Positions 12,701 to 24,796 are shown, counted from the first letter of the stretch. The stretch is DNA of 64,000 nucleotides from Pyrrhosoma nymphula (GCA_963573305.1 OY754335.1:50737985-50801984); one strand, 5' to 3'. The notes: generated from the sequence alone by a model not told the origin. Translations and numbers: made by a program.

Positions 12701-14768
12701 GCCAACATGTGTTGGAGAGCTATTGCAGAGATTGGACAAGGAAGGGAGCCGTGAGAAGTACCCACCTGAGTTGAGGAGCTTTGCCCTGACATTACATTTT
12801 TATAGTGCAAAGGCGTACGATTATGTCAGGAAGACATTTAATCTTTCCTTGCCTCACCCCTCAACCATTCGGAAATGGTTTTCAGGTGTGAATGGTGATC
12901 CAGGCATCACCTCTGAGGCATTACATGCCCTAAAATTGAAGGTTGAGGAGGCCAAGATGAAAGGGAATACGGTGTATGCTGCCCTTATGTTTGACGAGAT
13001 GGCCATAAGGAAGCACATAGAATGGGACGGCCAGAGATTTAGTGGCTATGTCGACTATGGCACCAGCCTAGATGACGATGAGCTGCCGGTTGCCAAGGAG
13101 GCATTGACTTTCATGGTCAATGCCATCAACGGTAATTGGAAGATACCAGTTGGGTATCATCTTATTGATGGTCTCACTGCCTCTGAGAAAGCGAACCTGG
13201 TGGTACACTATTTAGAGGAGTTACATCAGGTGGGTGTGGAGATAATGTCATTGACATTTGATGGGACTAGCACCAATATTGCTATGTCTTCAATACTTGG
13301 GGCATCTATTAACTCCACAAAAATGTCAACTTCCTTCCCACATCCTGTTACGGGCAGGGATGTCAGGATAATGCTTGATCCCTGCCACATGTTAAAACTA
13401 ATTAGAAATACCCTGGCAAGTAAAGAAGTGATAATAGATGAGTCTGGTGGGGTAATTCGGTGGGACTTCATTGTAAAACTCCAGTTGTTGCAAAGTGAAG
13501 AAGGCCTTCATGCAGCAACAAAGCTTCGCTCGGAACACATCAACTGGTTCAGGCAGAAGATGAAGGTGAAGATAGCAGCTCAAACTTTGAGTAACAGTGT
13601 TGCCACTGCACTGGAATTTCTGGAGGAAGATTTACATCTGGAGAGTTTTGTGGGCTGTAAGCCTACAGTGCAATTCATTCGCACTGTTAATAATGTATTT
13701 GACATTTTAAACAGCCGAAATTTACTGGCCAAGAACTTTAAGTCCCCCATCACTGAGAATAATTTTGGTTCCATGGTAACATATTTGGATAGTGCTGCAG
13801 CATACATTCGTGGTTTGAGGGTGAGTTCAGGGGGGCCATCTCCATCTATTCTACAGTCAAACAGGAAAACTGGTTTTCTGGGTTTTCTGGTTGGCATAGA
13901 AACTGTGAAACAAATGGCCCAGCACTTTTTGGAATCATCTTCCCTTTCCTTCCTCTTGACTTACAAGATGAGTCAAGACCATTTGGAAACCTTTTTCTCG
14001 GCAGTTCGCAGCCGAGGTGGCCATAACAACCCGACCTGCAGGCAGTTTAAGGCTGCATATAAACGATTGTTAATACACCAAAGTGTGAGGTCCTCAGCAC
14101 ATGGTAATTGTACAACTCTGGATAACACTGGTATACTGTCTGTACCTTCACAGCTCGGCTACGACAGATGCAATCCTCATCTCCTGAGCATGAACAGCAT
14201 GATGTTCAGAACTACAACCATGGAGGATGTTGTAGCCATGGATCACTCCTATGCTCAGCTGCCAAATGTTTCTAGACTGAGTGAGTATGTGCAAGACGTA
14301 GTAACCTATGTGTCAGGATTTGTCCAGAAGAAAATCCAAAAAACATTAAGATGTGATGAATGTCGGCAGGGATTGATAGGAAACACAGAAAATGAGCATT
14401 CATCACTTCTTAAAAGAAGAAACTTAGGAGGCCTTCTCACTCCATGCAGGGACGTGGTAAAAATATGCAGGGCGGCGGAGAAAGCATTTAGGGTAGCTCA
14501 GGCAACTGGAAAATTGAGGCATTAGGACATTTTCCGGACCATAATGATGGAAGCAATCACAAATATTGCTTCTCCTTTTCCTCCATTAAAGGATCATATC
14601 CTTGAGCAAGATTTTGAGGAAAACCACGTAAACCACTTGGTACATGCCATACTATTCGAATATGCGTCAATCAGGCTATACCATGTAGGAAAAAGTATTG
14701 TGTCCCAGTTGAAGATGGATTACTGCCGTAGCATCAACACGAAGGCAATTCATTTCAAAGGGCATTGA
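9788..14768 (+). pseudogene. P-element transposase (THAP9-like), six exons, frame lesions
   Basis: Exons: 9788-9858, 10061-10317, 10418-10492, 11214-11280, 12262-12509 and 12693-14768. Exons 1-2 encode a C2CH THAP DNA-binding domain: Cys5-x4-Cys10, a central Trp, VCSNHF (Cys-x2-His) and the AVPTIF box. Exon 5 encodes RRRKRPLRYLGDF and a basic coiled segment. Exon 6 is the RNase H-like catalytic core: FDEM, LTFDG, and DHLE followed by RGGHNNP, matching the four acidic residues of P transposase. Lesions: exon 4 stops in frame (TGA) near 11273; exon 5 uses three successive frames, with switches near 12365 and 12440; a TAG at 14523 interrupts the core, after which the same frame continues to 14768. 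Splice sites look intact. P-element terminal repeats were not found. A recent, non-autonomous relic. Confidence 0.85.
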
Positions 14769-14837
14769 TGCAAATGAGGAGTTCAAGGAAATCAGGCTGG
14801 AGTACTACTACCAGCAAATGGTACAAGGTAAGTTGTT

Positions 14838-15390
14838 GGACACACAGGTTGGAATATTTTATTTCAATTTGCTTTCAATCCATTACCTCCAATACCTACT
14901 TTGACAAACTGTTTCACTTTTTCTTACAGGGTTTATTTTTGTTGGTATTATCAAGTTCTGCCTCATTTTTGAGATTAAGTGAAATATTGCTGCATTTATG
15001 ATTTCATTGAAGTCATTTAACATGTTTCTACACTGTTATATACTATGGTGAGAAGGACAGGCATTGTCGCTACCTACCATATATTGGTACAAGGTAGGCT
15101 TTGTGCCTTAGATTTTAAGCCACAGGTTGGAATATTTTATTTTAATTTGCTTTCTATCCATTACCTCCAATACCTACTTTGACAAACTGTGTTTCACTGT
15201 CATTCTATATCTACTGAGGCAAACTTTATCCGAGTTATTCTTAATGAATTCTAATTATAAATATGTAATTTTAAGGCATCTTTTTCTTGTAGGTTTTGTG
15301 ATTCGTGTATGTTATCCAGTTCTGCCTAATTTTTGGGACTAAGTGAAATATTGCTTTTTTAAGCTTTCATTGAAATGTGACATGTTTCTA
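14838..15390 (+). repeat. Imperfect direct duplication downstream of P transposase
   Basis: A block beginning ggttggaatattttattt occurs near 14848 and again near 15124, about 280 bp apart. Similarity extends through ccattacctccaatacc and, after a gap, through the segments agttctgcct and aagtgaaatattgct. The copies differ at many bases and by indels, so the duplication is not recent. It may lie in the 3' non-coding part of the P element. Confidence 0.6.
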
Positions 15391-18159
15391 CCCACTTGGC
15401 AATACCTGTCCTTTGTGACATAATGGACAATTGTTTCCTAAAGAAACCAAGGTCTCTTTGGCGTCTTTTGCAGAGTGAAGGCTGAAGTTGCACACTTCCT
15501 CAATTCCCCAATAATCCTTCCATTATTAACCCATATGCCCAATAATTTTTTGCATGAAAATTTAACTATTTTTACATTTTTCAAACATGTTATTCCTCTG
15601 GACAACAGAAAAAATATTGAAAAAATTCCTGAAGTATTTGTTTAAAAATTATGACATGGGCCATTTTCGACCCACTGGGCATTGGTGAGAACATTTAGGA
15701 TATTCACTTATAGATCGCATTCTAATAGGCTCTCCGGAGTTATTGCATTGCAACTGCTTTATGATTTCCAATTTGTTGTTTTTTGTTTTTAAAGTGAAAT
15801 TTAATTAGCTTGCATTATTTTGGGGTAAGTTGTTAAAATAAATAACATATCATTACCATTCAAATAAAATTATTTTTTCTTGCTTCAAAATTTTAACAGC
15901 CTGAGATATTTTTATGGTACTCCTCAAAGCACTGTTGATACCAGCTGGTGTCTTACTGGGAGGTCTTTCTGTATGGGTCTGAGGGAAAATACTCACTTTT
16001 TCAAGGTTTGAACGCTTTCAATATAAGGCATGGTTCCCGAACGTATCCAAAGAAAACTAACTTAACTTCGATTACGCGTGCACTTACCTCGACTGAAAAT
16101 CCTCCCGTGTCTTCATTATAGACTCTTTGGGGATCGTTGCCCACAAGCACAGCTTAAAAAACGGTGAATGCTGAGCGTTAAAATCCATACCACTTCAATA
16201 ACCTTTCCGCGTCGCGGCAAATCCAGCCCCCGGCGCGCGGACCCGAGCCCCGACGCGCGATCGAAAAATCAAATTTATTTCCGGCGTCGCAAACTTTTTT
16301 CAAAGTTAACTGCATATAAACCTTGAGAAGTCTTCAAATAATGCTCTGATGTAAGTAACTTCGCGTGACTTTTCCAAAAATCCATTTGAATCTCCTACTA
16401 AATGTAAAATTTTGTCTAAAAACAGCGTCCGCCATTTTGTAACGGCAGAGTAATATTGTATCATAGCTATTCTTTAAAACTACGTAATTGTAAATCAAAT
16501 GTACCATGTTAACAGATAATATCGTTTTTCATTCCATAAAAATCCTCTTTTAACTTCACCATCAACTTTAGTCGGAAGATTTTCTGAGAAAACTGAAGAC
16601 GGGCATTTTTCTGGAAATTTGGTCATGTTTGAGCCTCTGTATCTCAATAACGGGTGAGAAATATGCCAAATGAAGTGCTATTCCAGATACATGAATTATT
16701 TCTGAGTTTCCATGCGAAGTTTCAACTTCATATCTCAAAAAAAGCCATTTTGGACTTTTGGCCAGCTTTTTCCGATTTCCGACCACTGTGGGTCGGTTCA
16801 ATATTGTTTACAACAATTTTAAATTATTTATAATTTTAACTATTTTTGAGCTTTTTTTAGTAAAATGTATCGATATGGTTTTATGCTCCTCAAAGATTCC
16901 TATGCAGAATCTTTTGGAAGAGTATATACAACAAGATGGAGAAAAAATATCTTGCCTATACTTGCCTATCCGACATCTAGAAGGTTTTAAGCAGAGCGGT
17001 GCACCGCGCCGCCGAGGGCGGTTGGCCGGGGGAAGACCGAATGGCTTTATCGCTCGAATATTCCTATATCGGTGGTTGAACTAACGTGGTATATCCTTTA
17101 CATAATTTTCCATACTGTGAGATTTCATGCATCAAGTGTTTCACATTTCTTGTGTGTTGAACAGTCTCCTTCAAATATTCATTAAACCAATGAGGGCCGG
17201 TTTTCATGCTCTTAGTAAGACACATTATGCGTGATCTAAAACGACTAAATAAGTCATTATGCGAGCAATTGACAGTAACCGCTGTATATTTTCCTCTGCA
17301 AAAATTTCCTCATATTTCTATAGAGCGAAGATTCCTTACATGCGGGTCAGCATTTTCACTACCCTATTCCGAAAAAAGGTCCTGGCGCTAGGGGCAATAA
17401 ATGTTCCCTAATCCCCTTGCCGCCTCTATGCTGCCAAGGATCCTTTGAACAGCCCGTAGACGTAGATAGGATGGGATGAGGAGGGACGAATTCGTCAGGC
17501 CACCAAGGGTGCGTGTCTCTTGCACGTGCATTATTTTTCTTAAGGCCGTTTTACACGGGGCACGTCATTGTGGAGGTTAGCACTGCATTCATTTCTCAAT
17601 CTTGCGTGCAATAATTATTGCGCAGACGAATGCGTTACCTTTAGCGGTAGCTTTACGCGGTGTTGGTAAGCAAGCATTCATGCACGAAATTTCGTCGTCT
17701 GTTGAGTGCGCGAGTAGCGAGTCACTTGTTAGAACAAAGAAGAAACGAAATTCTGTGCGCATCGTTGTTGACCTCCCAGCCAGCACAAGTCAAGGCATAT
17801 CCCCAAATAAACGAATAGCATCCTTGGAATCCAAGGATAGACTATCTCTCGGCATAGCGATGCAATACATATGGCCGACGTGGGCTATCCGTGGATCATC
17901 TAGATAGATTTCATCTATTTTGCGTGGAACCTATCTCTACCGCCAAGGAATCTATATATGTAGTAACCACGTTTACCGCCATATTTAACCGCTTGCAGCG
18001 CCACACTCGAGCTTAACGGGAACTACGTGTCAAGTGGCGCCACCTAGCGGCAATTCTGCTAACTACTAGTAGACGAATGGCGGGACCACTGGCACCTTTT
18101 AAATAAGTAACTGATAATATAACCTCCATACCAAACAGCGCGCAGAGAACCGATCTTAC

Positions 18160-18214
18160 CGCGAGCAGATTTGGCTACCAGAGTTCCAGATCCAGTCTGC
18201 AGATGCTGAAATTC
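18160..18214 (-). other. Candidate isolated 55-bp exon
   Basis: On the minus strand a 55-bp open stretch is framed by a good acceptor (ttttgcag, ending at 18215) and a good donor (gtaagat, starting at 18159). It would encode EFQHLQTGSGTLVAKSAR with one base left over. I do not recognise the peptide and no partner exon was identified, so it could be a host exon, a transposon exon or chance. Confidence 0.25.
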
Positions 18215-19024
18215 CTGCAAAATAATTCACCACTCAACAAATAGCATTAACAATAGATGAAGGAAAAGGCAGGAACAATTGCATCTAAGTCAAGTCAAAA
18301 GGTGTTTACTGCCATGACACATATTTACACATATGCAAGTATTAACATAATTATTCTCACTATATATCAACATATTTACAGCAATAGCCCGTTATGGGAC
18401 AAAATCTTCATCAGGGTTTGTCATTTAACATACATACATATTTTAACTTTGTACATAGGCGTGTAGCACATTGAATATTGAGAGTAATATAATGTTGCGG
18501 GAACTCTTTTCATCCGGGATGGCTTAATGACGCAATCAACCGAGGCTTGATGGAAACAGGCAAAACCTCACGCAAGTCGCCGTGTGGATGCAGGTATATT
18601 TGTTGCTGGCAGGAGTGCTGAACTTCACTGATTTGAGGTGTGTCGTTTTCGCTGGGTGCTTTTTGCTCCTGTAGTCATCCGTCGATTGCCTGTTGAGACT
18701 GGTGGTTCTGTTGAGCGGAGGCTGATGTTCTGTTGTTTCTGTGGAATAAAACAGGATTACTATACGTATACATTTTATACAATATATTATTATACAATGC
18801 CAACCAGGCATTACTGAAATATATTGGTTAGCACAAACTATTTACAATTAACACCCAAGTCTATATACAAGGAGGTTGAAGGCTATGCTAGCTCATCATT
18901 GCGACGCACCTACTGGCACCTACTATTTAAAACTGCCTCGGTTGTGACCTCACGGAACTCCTATGCCATAAGCGAACTACTCCGGCGTCATTGCCCTCTG
19001 TTGCCTTTTCACAAAACCTACGTT

Positions 19025-19440
19025 AACATTCAAGATGGCCGACCAGCCGCACATCACCTCGGAAGTTGCACATTTTCTAGAAGCATAACTTCTTTAAGTA
19101 CACTAAAAATCCTTTCACTGGCTATTTTTGCAATTTTAACACTTTGAGTTTGTTAAATTTCGTGCAACACTAGCAAAATCTAAGGGATGAAAAAAATATT
19201 TCTGTCGGCGAGGCCACTTCGCGAACATTTATTTAACAACATTCAAGATGGCCGACCAGCCGCACATCACCTCCGAAGATGCACATTTTCTAGAAGCATA
19301 ACTTCTTTAAGTACACTAAAAATCCTTTCACTGGCTATTTTTGCAATTTCAACAATTTGAGTTTGTTAAATTTCGTGCAACACTAGCAAAATCTAAGGGG
19401 TGAAAAAAAAAATTTCGTCGGGGAAGCCTCTTCGAGAACA
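19025..19440 (+). repeat. 213-bp tandem duplication
   Basis: Two copies, starting at aacattcaagatggccgacc (19025 and 19238), lie head to tail with a few substitutions and small indels in an A-run. The sequence is non-coding. The high similarity suggests a recent local duplication. Confidence 0.8.
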
Positions 19441-20875
19441 TTTACCCATCTTTTTCTCTGCTTATTGTGTTGAAGATTATGTTGGTTCGGTAGCAGGTCA
19501 GTTAATTTAACATGGAACGAGTGAAATATCAACAATTTCGCTGACCAATACATGGCAAAGAGGTTGAAAGAGTAGGGCTTAAGACAAAATTTTCATGCGG
19601 GCGAGAGAGCGGGCTAGTCACCAGTTAAACGTAGTAAAAAATATTTTTTCGCAATCACGGCGCCCCGGGAAACATCCTAGCCTCCTAACTACACATTTTC
19701 AAATATAAAGACTAGCCCTTTTCACTAATGTGAAGTATCAGAAGTTATTTTAGTAATTAATATACCTAATTACCTACTTCTAAAAACAATTTACTTACCT
19801 GATCTCAAACGGCAGATATACAGAACCCGTCAAGTCACCAGTTACACGTTTCTATTGGCTTCCCGATGCATTCCGCTGCAACGATGTATACACACGGTAC
19901 CAAGGCTCTGCAGCAAAGATTATTTGCACACGGTTCGTTCTGCAGCACAAAATACGTACACACGGTACAAAATATTATATCACGGTACGTTCTTGAGCAA
20001 ATATTATATGGAAAATTCTTCATAAAAGATTGTACGTTCCGCATTAAAGCTAAACACATCCGCCATGTTCCTCACATGCGCTCACAAAGTTGAGAAAAGA
20101 AAGACGTGAAGCGCGAGAATCGGCAGAGTCAGTTCACGACGAGGCAATTACTACATTTTAGATCATGCTTCTTCGTACATCTATGAAGCCCTTTAAATTT
20201 TAATTAATATTTTTACTATGCAAAATTACTTTGTAGTTTACTTTTTGATGAGTATTATTCCGCTTACGGATTTGTGTTGTTTCCAGATCTAGGCTATACA
20301 GCTGATAGAGGTGGATCATCCTTTTACTACGTTACGCATAATTTGACTAAGTTAATAACGATTATCGTTCCTTGTTATTTTCCACGTATCTCTTCAATTA
20401 ACCACGCGAATAATTTATAATATTGGTTTAGATAGGAAATACATGTTAATAATTCTTTTTTACTATTACAATTTCACATAAAAGACGTTGTTTTGTATTC
20501 TTACATCGCTCGCGTTGAGATACGCTGGCTCTAGGTTGGCTCTAAGATATCCTAGACCCGCTTTAGAGCCACCCTAGATCAGATGGTATATCCCTTGTGC
20601 CGGCTGGGCTGTTGTCACACGTCCTTGTGTGACCAGCTCATACTTATTCCGCAAAGGACAACAAGCAACAACAACAGCACACAATGCAATCCACCAATAC
20701 AACAAACACTCATCGTCACTCAGCTTCTTTCGGTCCCTACTACTGCGACATCTATCGGAAAAAAATTTGTTGAAATTGCGAGAAGGCGAGCTCGGAATTA
20801 GAACAGGGGCTATTTTGCCATCTCGCGTTCATGCATTTGCGCATGCGTAGTAGTAGTAGTAGTTTTAGGATGTAG

Positions 20876-20905
20876 GGTGCGTCGACGGCTAGGTCATTTT
20901 GCACC
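20876..20905 (-). promoter_or_regulatory. 3'-terminal hairpin of I-like element (copy B)
   Basis: A 30-nt segment begins with GGTGC and ends with GCACC (minus strand), which can pair, and contains GCCGTCGAC internally. It sits just before the trinucleotide tail. The same segment, always exactly 30 nt, occurs at 9326-9355 and 63015-63044. By analogy with other non-LTR elements, the 3' hairpin is probably what the reverse transcriptase binds to begin target-primed synthesis. Confidence 0.55.
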
Positions 20906-21012
20906 ACTACGCAGTCTTCGTAGTAAAAGTATTAAATATTAGTCAATTGCACTCATGTCACTTATTTAAAAAAAAAAATTATATAATGTGATTACAAATA
21001 AAAAATAAAAAC

Positions 21013-24000
21013 TTATATTTTTTGGAATAGTCCTGTCCCTTTTATAAATAAAATGACTCGGCTTAAAACATTAGGGTCGTCTCCTAGGATGGATTTTAGG
21101 TCTCCCCCTAAATTGAGCCGCCTTCGCGCGTCACGGTATTTGTCACACTCCGTCAGGATGTGCCGAATGTTGAGAGGACAGTCGCAATTATCACACTGCG
21201 GTCGTACTTTCTCTTCCGTGAAGAGAAATGCGTGAGTTAAAGGGCAGTGCCCTATCCTCAAACGCGTTATGACGACTTCCTCTCTTCGGCTGTTCCTGAC
21301 GGAAGAGGGCCACACTGACGTTACCGGCTTGATGTCACGAAGTTTATTATCCTGTGTAGTGCGCCATGACTCCTTCCACTGCCCTAGGATTATTTGTTTC
21401 AGGGAAGATTTCAGGTCCTCGTGAGGAACCAGCGTCGACTTAGTCTCGGTATCGTTCAGAGCCTCTTTGGCCAAAGCGTCCGCCTTTTCATTTCCGGCTA
21501 TTCCCGCATGCCCCGGGACCCAAAGGAACCAAACGCGTACTCCCTTCCTGCTGAGAGACAGTAGGGAAGAATGAATGTCCTGAATGATCGGGTGCATGGG
21601 CGAAAAGCCGGAGATTGATTGTATTGAGCTGAGGGAGTCGGTGCATATAACGAAGGAGTGACCTTCGTCACATAGGTTTTCAAGTGCCATCTTAATGGCA
21701 AATAGTTCTGCTGTGTATACACTACACATCGGATTTAATTTTGCTTTGACTGCTCCTTGGCTAGGCGAGAATGCTGCGCAGGCACAGGCCAACTCTGACT
21801 TAGATCCGTCTGTGTACACTGGCACAAAATCGGAGTGATTCCCTTTAAACATTAAAAACTGACGCTGGTATTCCGAGGGAGTGGTGAAGGATTTTTGACG
21901 ATCACACAAGACCGCTTTAACCACGGGGGTGGGTGTTAACCAGGGAGGGTGGGATGAGTAAGAGACAGGGTACACTTTAGGTACCCTGAAATCACACCCG
22001 CGAATTAAATCATTAAAACGTACACAAACAGGCCTAGTGGCCTTCGTCCGTCGGTTAAACATTTCTAAAAAACGAGGTTTAAAAAGTACGTTAAAACAAG
22101 GGTGTGCCGTCATGGATAAAACTTTGGAGACATAATTGCACATAAGCGCGTTCCTCCGGTGGCATAGAGGAGGCTCCCCTGCATCAGAATAGATGCTTAC
22201 GACCGGGCTTGTCCGAAATGCCCCCGTACAGAGTCGTAACCCCGCGTTGTGTACGGGGGGCAGTGCTCGTAGGTACGACTCGCGGGCGGACGCATAAATA
22301 AAACAACCGTAGTCTAATTTAGAGCGCACCAGTGTGCGATACAATAAAAGCAAAGTTGTGCGATCTGCTCCCCATGATGTGTGGCTTAGAAACTTTATAA
22401 TATTCAGAGATTTAATACATTTTGTCTTTAAAATATTGATATGTTCTCGCCAATTGAGCCTGTGGTCGAGTGTCATACCAAGAAAGCGGGCTGACTGGAC
22501 AAAAGGGAGATTTCTTCCCCCGAGGTGTAATGTGGGCTGCATTTGGAGTCTTATTTTCCTGTGGAAATGGACACATCTGGTCTTCTCATGGGAGAACCGA
22601 AAGCCGTTCCTTTGGGTCCACTGGTTCAATTTGTTCAATGTCATCTGAACCATTCTGGATGCAGTTGCCACCTTGGATGATCTGCAGAAAATTGCCAGGT
22701 CATCCACGAACAGTGTGCCTATCACCGGAGCCATGATACAATTAACGACGTCATTTATCGCAATGGCGAAAAGCGTCACGCTCAAGACGGAGCCCTGGGG
22801 AACTCCGTTGTCAAGACGGTAAAAATCAGATAAAAACTGCCCTATTCTAATTTTAAAAACTCGTTGCGTTAAAAAATTTTGAATAAAATTCGGCAGATTG
22901 CCTCTAAAACCCCACTCGTGCAAAGTCTTTAAAATCTTCCGCCGCCAGACCCGGTCGTAAGCCTTCTCCAAATCGAAGAAGACACCGATCACGTGTTGGC
23001 GGAGGAGAAAGCCTTCTTGGATGAAATTGTCGATCCTCACTAAATGGTCCATGGTGGAACGACTGCGTCTAAATCCACATTGGATGTTGGAGAGAATGTT
23101 TCGGCGCTCTAACCACCAAACGAGCCGCCGGTTCACCATTCTCTCCATTAACTTGCACAGGCAACTGGTGAGAGATATTGGCCGGTAAGAATTCGGATCA
23201 GCTCTATCTTTCCCATGTTTGGGAATGGGGACAATGACAGACTCCCGCCAGGACGAAGGAAAGTGACCTTCAGCCCACAGCTGATTATACGTCTGCAGGA
23301 CTTCCTGCAGCGCTGTCTCCGGAAGGTTGCGGAGAAAAGCATTGTGGACCCCGTCTGGTCCTGGAGAGGTGTCGTGGGAGTCATCGATGGCAGATTTCAG
23401 CTCCCACAAGGAAAAGGGGAGGTTGTAATCTGCCATTGTACGCGTCTCCTTGAAGCTTATAGGAATTTTCTCGAGACGTTGCTTCAACGTTCGGAAGGCA
23501 GGATCCAGATTTTCATCGCTGCTCACCTTGGCGATTGACTGGCCGATTATCTCGCCAATGGCAGCTGGAGAAGTAACCCCTTTTCCTCTGACTTTTAAGA
23601 AGGAGACGCCGAGCTGCTGATTGTTTCCAGAAATGCTCTTCACCTTACGCCACACCTGTGCAAGGGGTGTGCTGATATTGACACCAGAGACAAAATTCAT
23701 CCAAGAGGCCCTCTTTGCCTCCTTTACGACCTGACGGGCTTTAGCTCTCAGACGCCGAAAAGAGGACAGATTGTTTTCAGTGGGATATTTGTTAAAAATT
23801 TGCAACGCCTTCTTGCGTTTCCGAATGGCTTTGGCACATTCATCATTCCACCAAGGCACAGCAGCTCTCGACACGATGCGCCGAGACCGCGGTACGCTCA
23901 TGTCGGCGGCGGTGATGATGCTGTTAGTCAATAATTGTACATTAAAAGCGCTATCGCGATTTTTATCGCACGTATAATTAAAATTGCTTTGAAAATAAAA

Positions 24001-24714
24001 CCAATCGGCTTTCCGCACAATCCAGTTGCCCGGACGAATTAAATCAGAGTTAAAACGCCGCTCCTTAAAAATTAAAAAAGGGAAGTGATCGCTCCCACAA
24101 AGATCTTCGTGCACAGACAAAGACACCTTATTTGTTAAACTGCTCGATAAAATGCATAAATCAATGGAGGAGAAATCACCATTGAAAGAGTTAAAACGGG
24201 TCTTCTCCCCGTTGTTCAGTAAGACTAGGTTAAAATCTAAAATAAAACTTGATAAAATGCGTCCCCTGCGGTTACACTGTCCCGCAGTGCTTCCCCAGAG
24301 AGTATCATGAGCGTTAAAATCTCCGAGTAAGATAAAAGGCCGAGGCAGCTGGTGGACAAGGGATTCTAAATTAAAACGGGTGACCGGCGCACCCTCCGGC
24401 AGATAAACGTTGCATAACGTAATCGCCTCCGGTGCGTGCACCATCACCGCCACCGCTTGAAACGGTGTGTTGAGTTGCACTCGGGAGGTGCAAAGGGCCT
24501 CCCGAGTAGCAACCGCCACTCCACCCTGGGCTCGTTGGCCACTGGTGTCGTCCAGTCTAAAAAGGTTAAAACCATTTAAAATGCCTTTGTCCGTTGTTTT
24601 AAAATGAGTTTCCTGCAAGCATATGCAGGACGGGTTAAAATCACGAATTAAAACACTCAGCTCCTCCTTACGCCGATAAAAACCATTGCAGTTCCACTGC
24701 AAAGTAAAAGCCAT
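21013..24714 (-). CDS. ORF2 polyprotein of copy B: APE endonuclease, RT, RNase H
   Basis: A 1233-residue replication protein. The endonuclease (about 1-220) has WNCNG (Asn8), QETHF (Glu35), GDFNAH (Asp132, Asn134) and the SDH triad at 208-210. The reverse transcriptase spans about 470-760 with SYRPISL, FFDLEKAYDRVW, GVPQGSVLS and the catalytic FVDD at 669-672. RNase H follows at about 960-1090 with VYTDGSK (Asp969), YTAELFAIK, ICTDSLSSI and WVPGHAGIAGNEKADALA. A C-terminal Cys/His cluster (CDNCDC, then RHILTEC) resembles the zinc-binding end seen in I and Jockey relatives. Every expected catalytic residue is visible and the frame is uninterrupted. It would nick target DNA and prime cDNA synthesis there. 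Confidence 0.95.
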   Translation of the reverse strand: MAFTLQWNCNGFYRRKEELSVLIRDFNPSCICLQETHFKTTDKGILNGFNLFRLDDTSGQRAQGGVAVATREALCTSRVQLNTPFQAVAVMVHAPEAITLCNVYLPEGAPVTRFNLESLVHQLPRPFILLGDFNAHDTLWGSTAGQCNRRGRILSSFILDFNLVLLNNGEKTRFNSFNGDFSSIDLCILSSSLTNKVSLSVHEDLCGSDHFPFLIFKERRFNSDLIRPGNWIVRKADWFYFQSNFNYTCDKNRDSAFNVQLLTNSIITAADMSVPRSRRIVSRAAVPWWNDECAKAIRKRKKALQIFNKYPTENNLSSFRRLRAKARQVVKEAKRASWMNFVSGVNISTPLAQVWRKVKSISGNNQQLGVSFLKVRGKGVTSPAAIGEIIGQSIAKVSSDENLDPAFRTLKQRLEKIPISFKETRTMADYNLPFSLWELKSAIDDSHDTSPGPDGVHNAFLRNLPETALQEVLQTYNQLWAEGHFPSSWRESVIVPIPKHGKDRADPNSYRPISLTSCLCKLMERMVNRRLVWWLERRNILSNIQCGFRRSRSTMDHLVRIDNFIQEGFLLRQHVIGVFFDLEKAYDRVWRRKILKTLHEWGFRGNLPNFIQNFLTQRVFKIRIGQFLSDFYRLDNGVPQGSVLSVTLFAIAINDVVNCIMAPVIGTLFVDDLAIFCRSSKVATASRMVQMTLNKLNQWTQRNGFRFSHEKTRCVHFHRKIRLQMQPTLHLGGRNLPFVQSARFLGMTLDHRLNWREHINILKTKCIKSLNIIKFLSHTSWGADRTTLLLLYRTLVRSKLDYGCFIYASARESYLRALPPVHNAGLRLCTGAFRTSPVVSIYSDAGEPPLCHRRNALMCNYVSKVLSMTAHPCFNVLFKPRFLEMFNRRTKATRPVCVRFNDLIRGCDFRVPKVYPVSYSSHPPWLTPTPVVKAVLCDRQKSFTTPSEYQRQFLMFKGNHSDFVPVYTDGSKSELACACAAFSPSQGAVKAKLNPMCSVYTAELFAIKMALENLCDEGHSFVICTDSLSSIQSISGFSPMHPIIQDIHSSLLSLSRKGVRVWFLWVPGHAGIAGNEKADALAKEALNDTETKSTLVPHEDLKSSLKQIILGQWKESWRTTQDNKLRDIKPVTSVWPSSVRNSRREEVVITRLRIGHCPLTHAFLFTEEKVRPQCDNCDCPLNIRHILTECDKYRDARRRLNLGGDLKSILGDDPNVLSRVILFIKGTGLFQKI

Positions 24715-24796
24715 TAGTAATATAAAAATTTAAAAATAAATAAATAAATTAAATAAATTAAATAATTCAATTTAAAAGTAAAACACAGTTGGAGGA

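Larger units (their letters stand above)
15391..20846. other. Non-coding region between P element and copy B
   Basis: No gene is supported over this 5.4 kb except a possible short exon at 18160-18214. It contains a GC-rich patch near 16200-16260, a segment around 17540-17720 that looks like a dispersed repeat (it opens with ggccgttttacacgggg), a 213-bp tandem duplication at 19025-19440 and clustered acacacggta-like words around 19890-20000. None can be assigned to a family. Confidence 0.4.

Noticed and set aside
17602..17907. 101-codon plus-strand frame
   Set aside because: No recognisable domain; it overlaps a probable dispersed repeat and has no support from splice sites or context.
21053..21235. 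Small plus-strand frames within 21013-24714
   Set aside because: All are opposite-strand shadows of ORF2.
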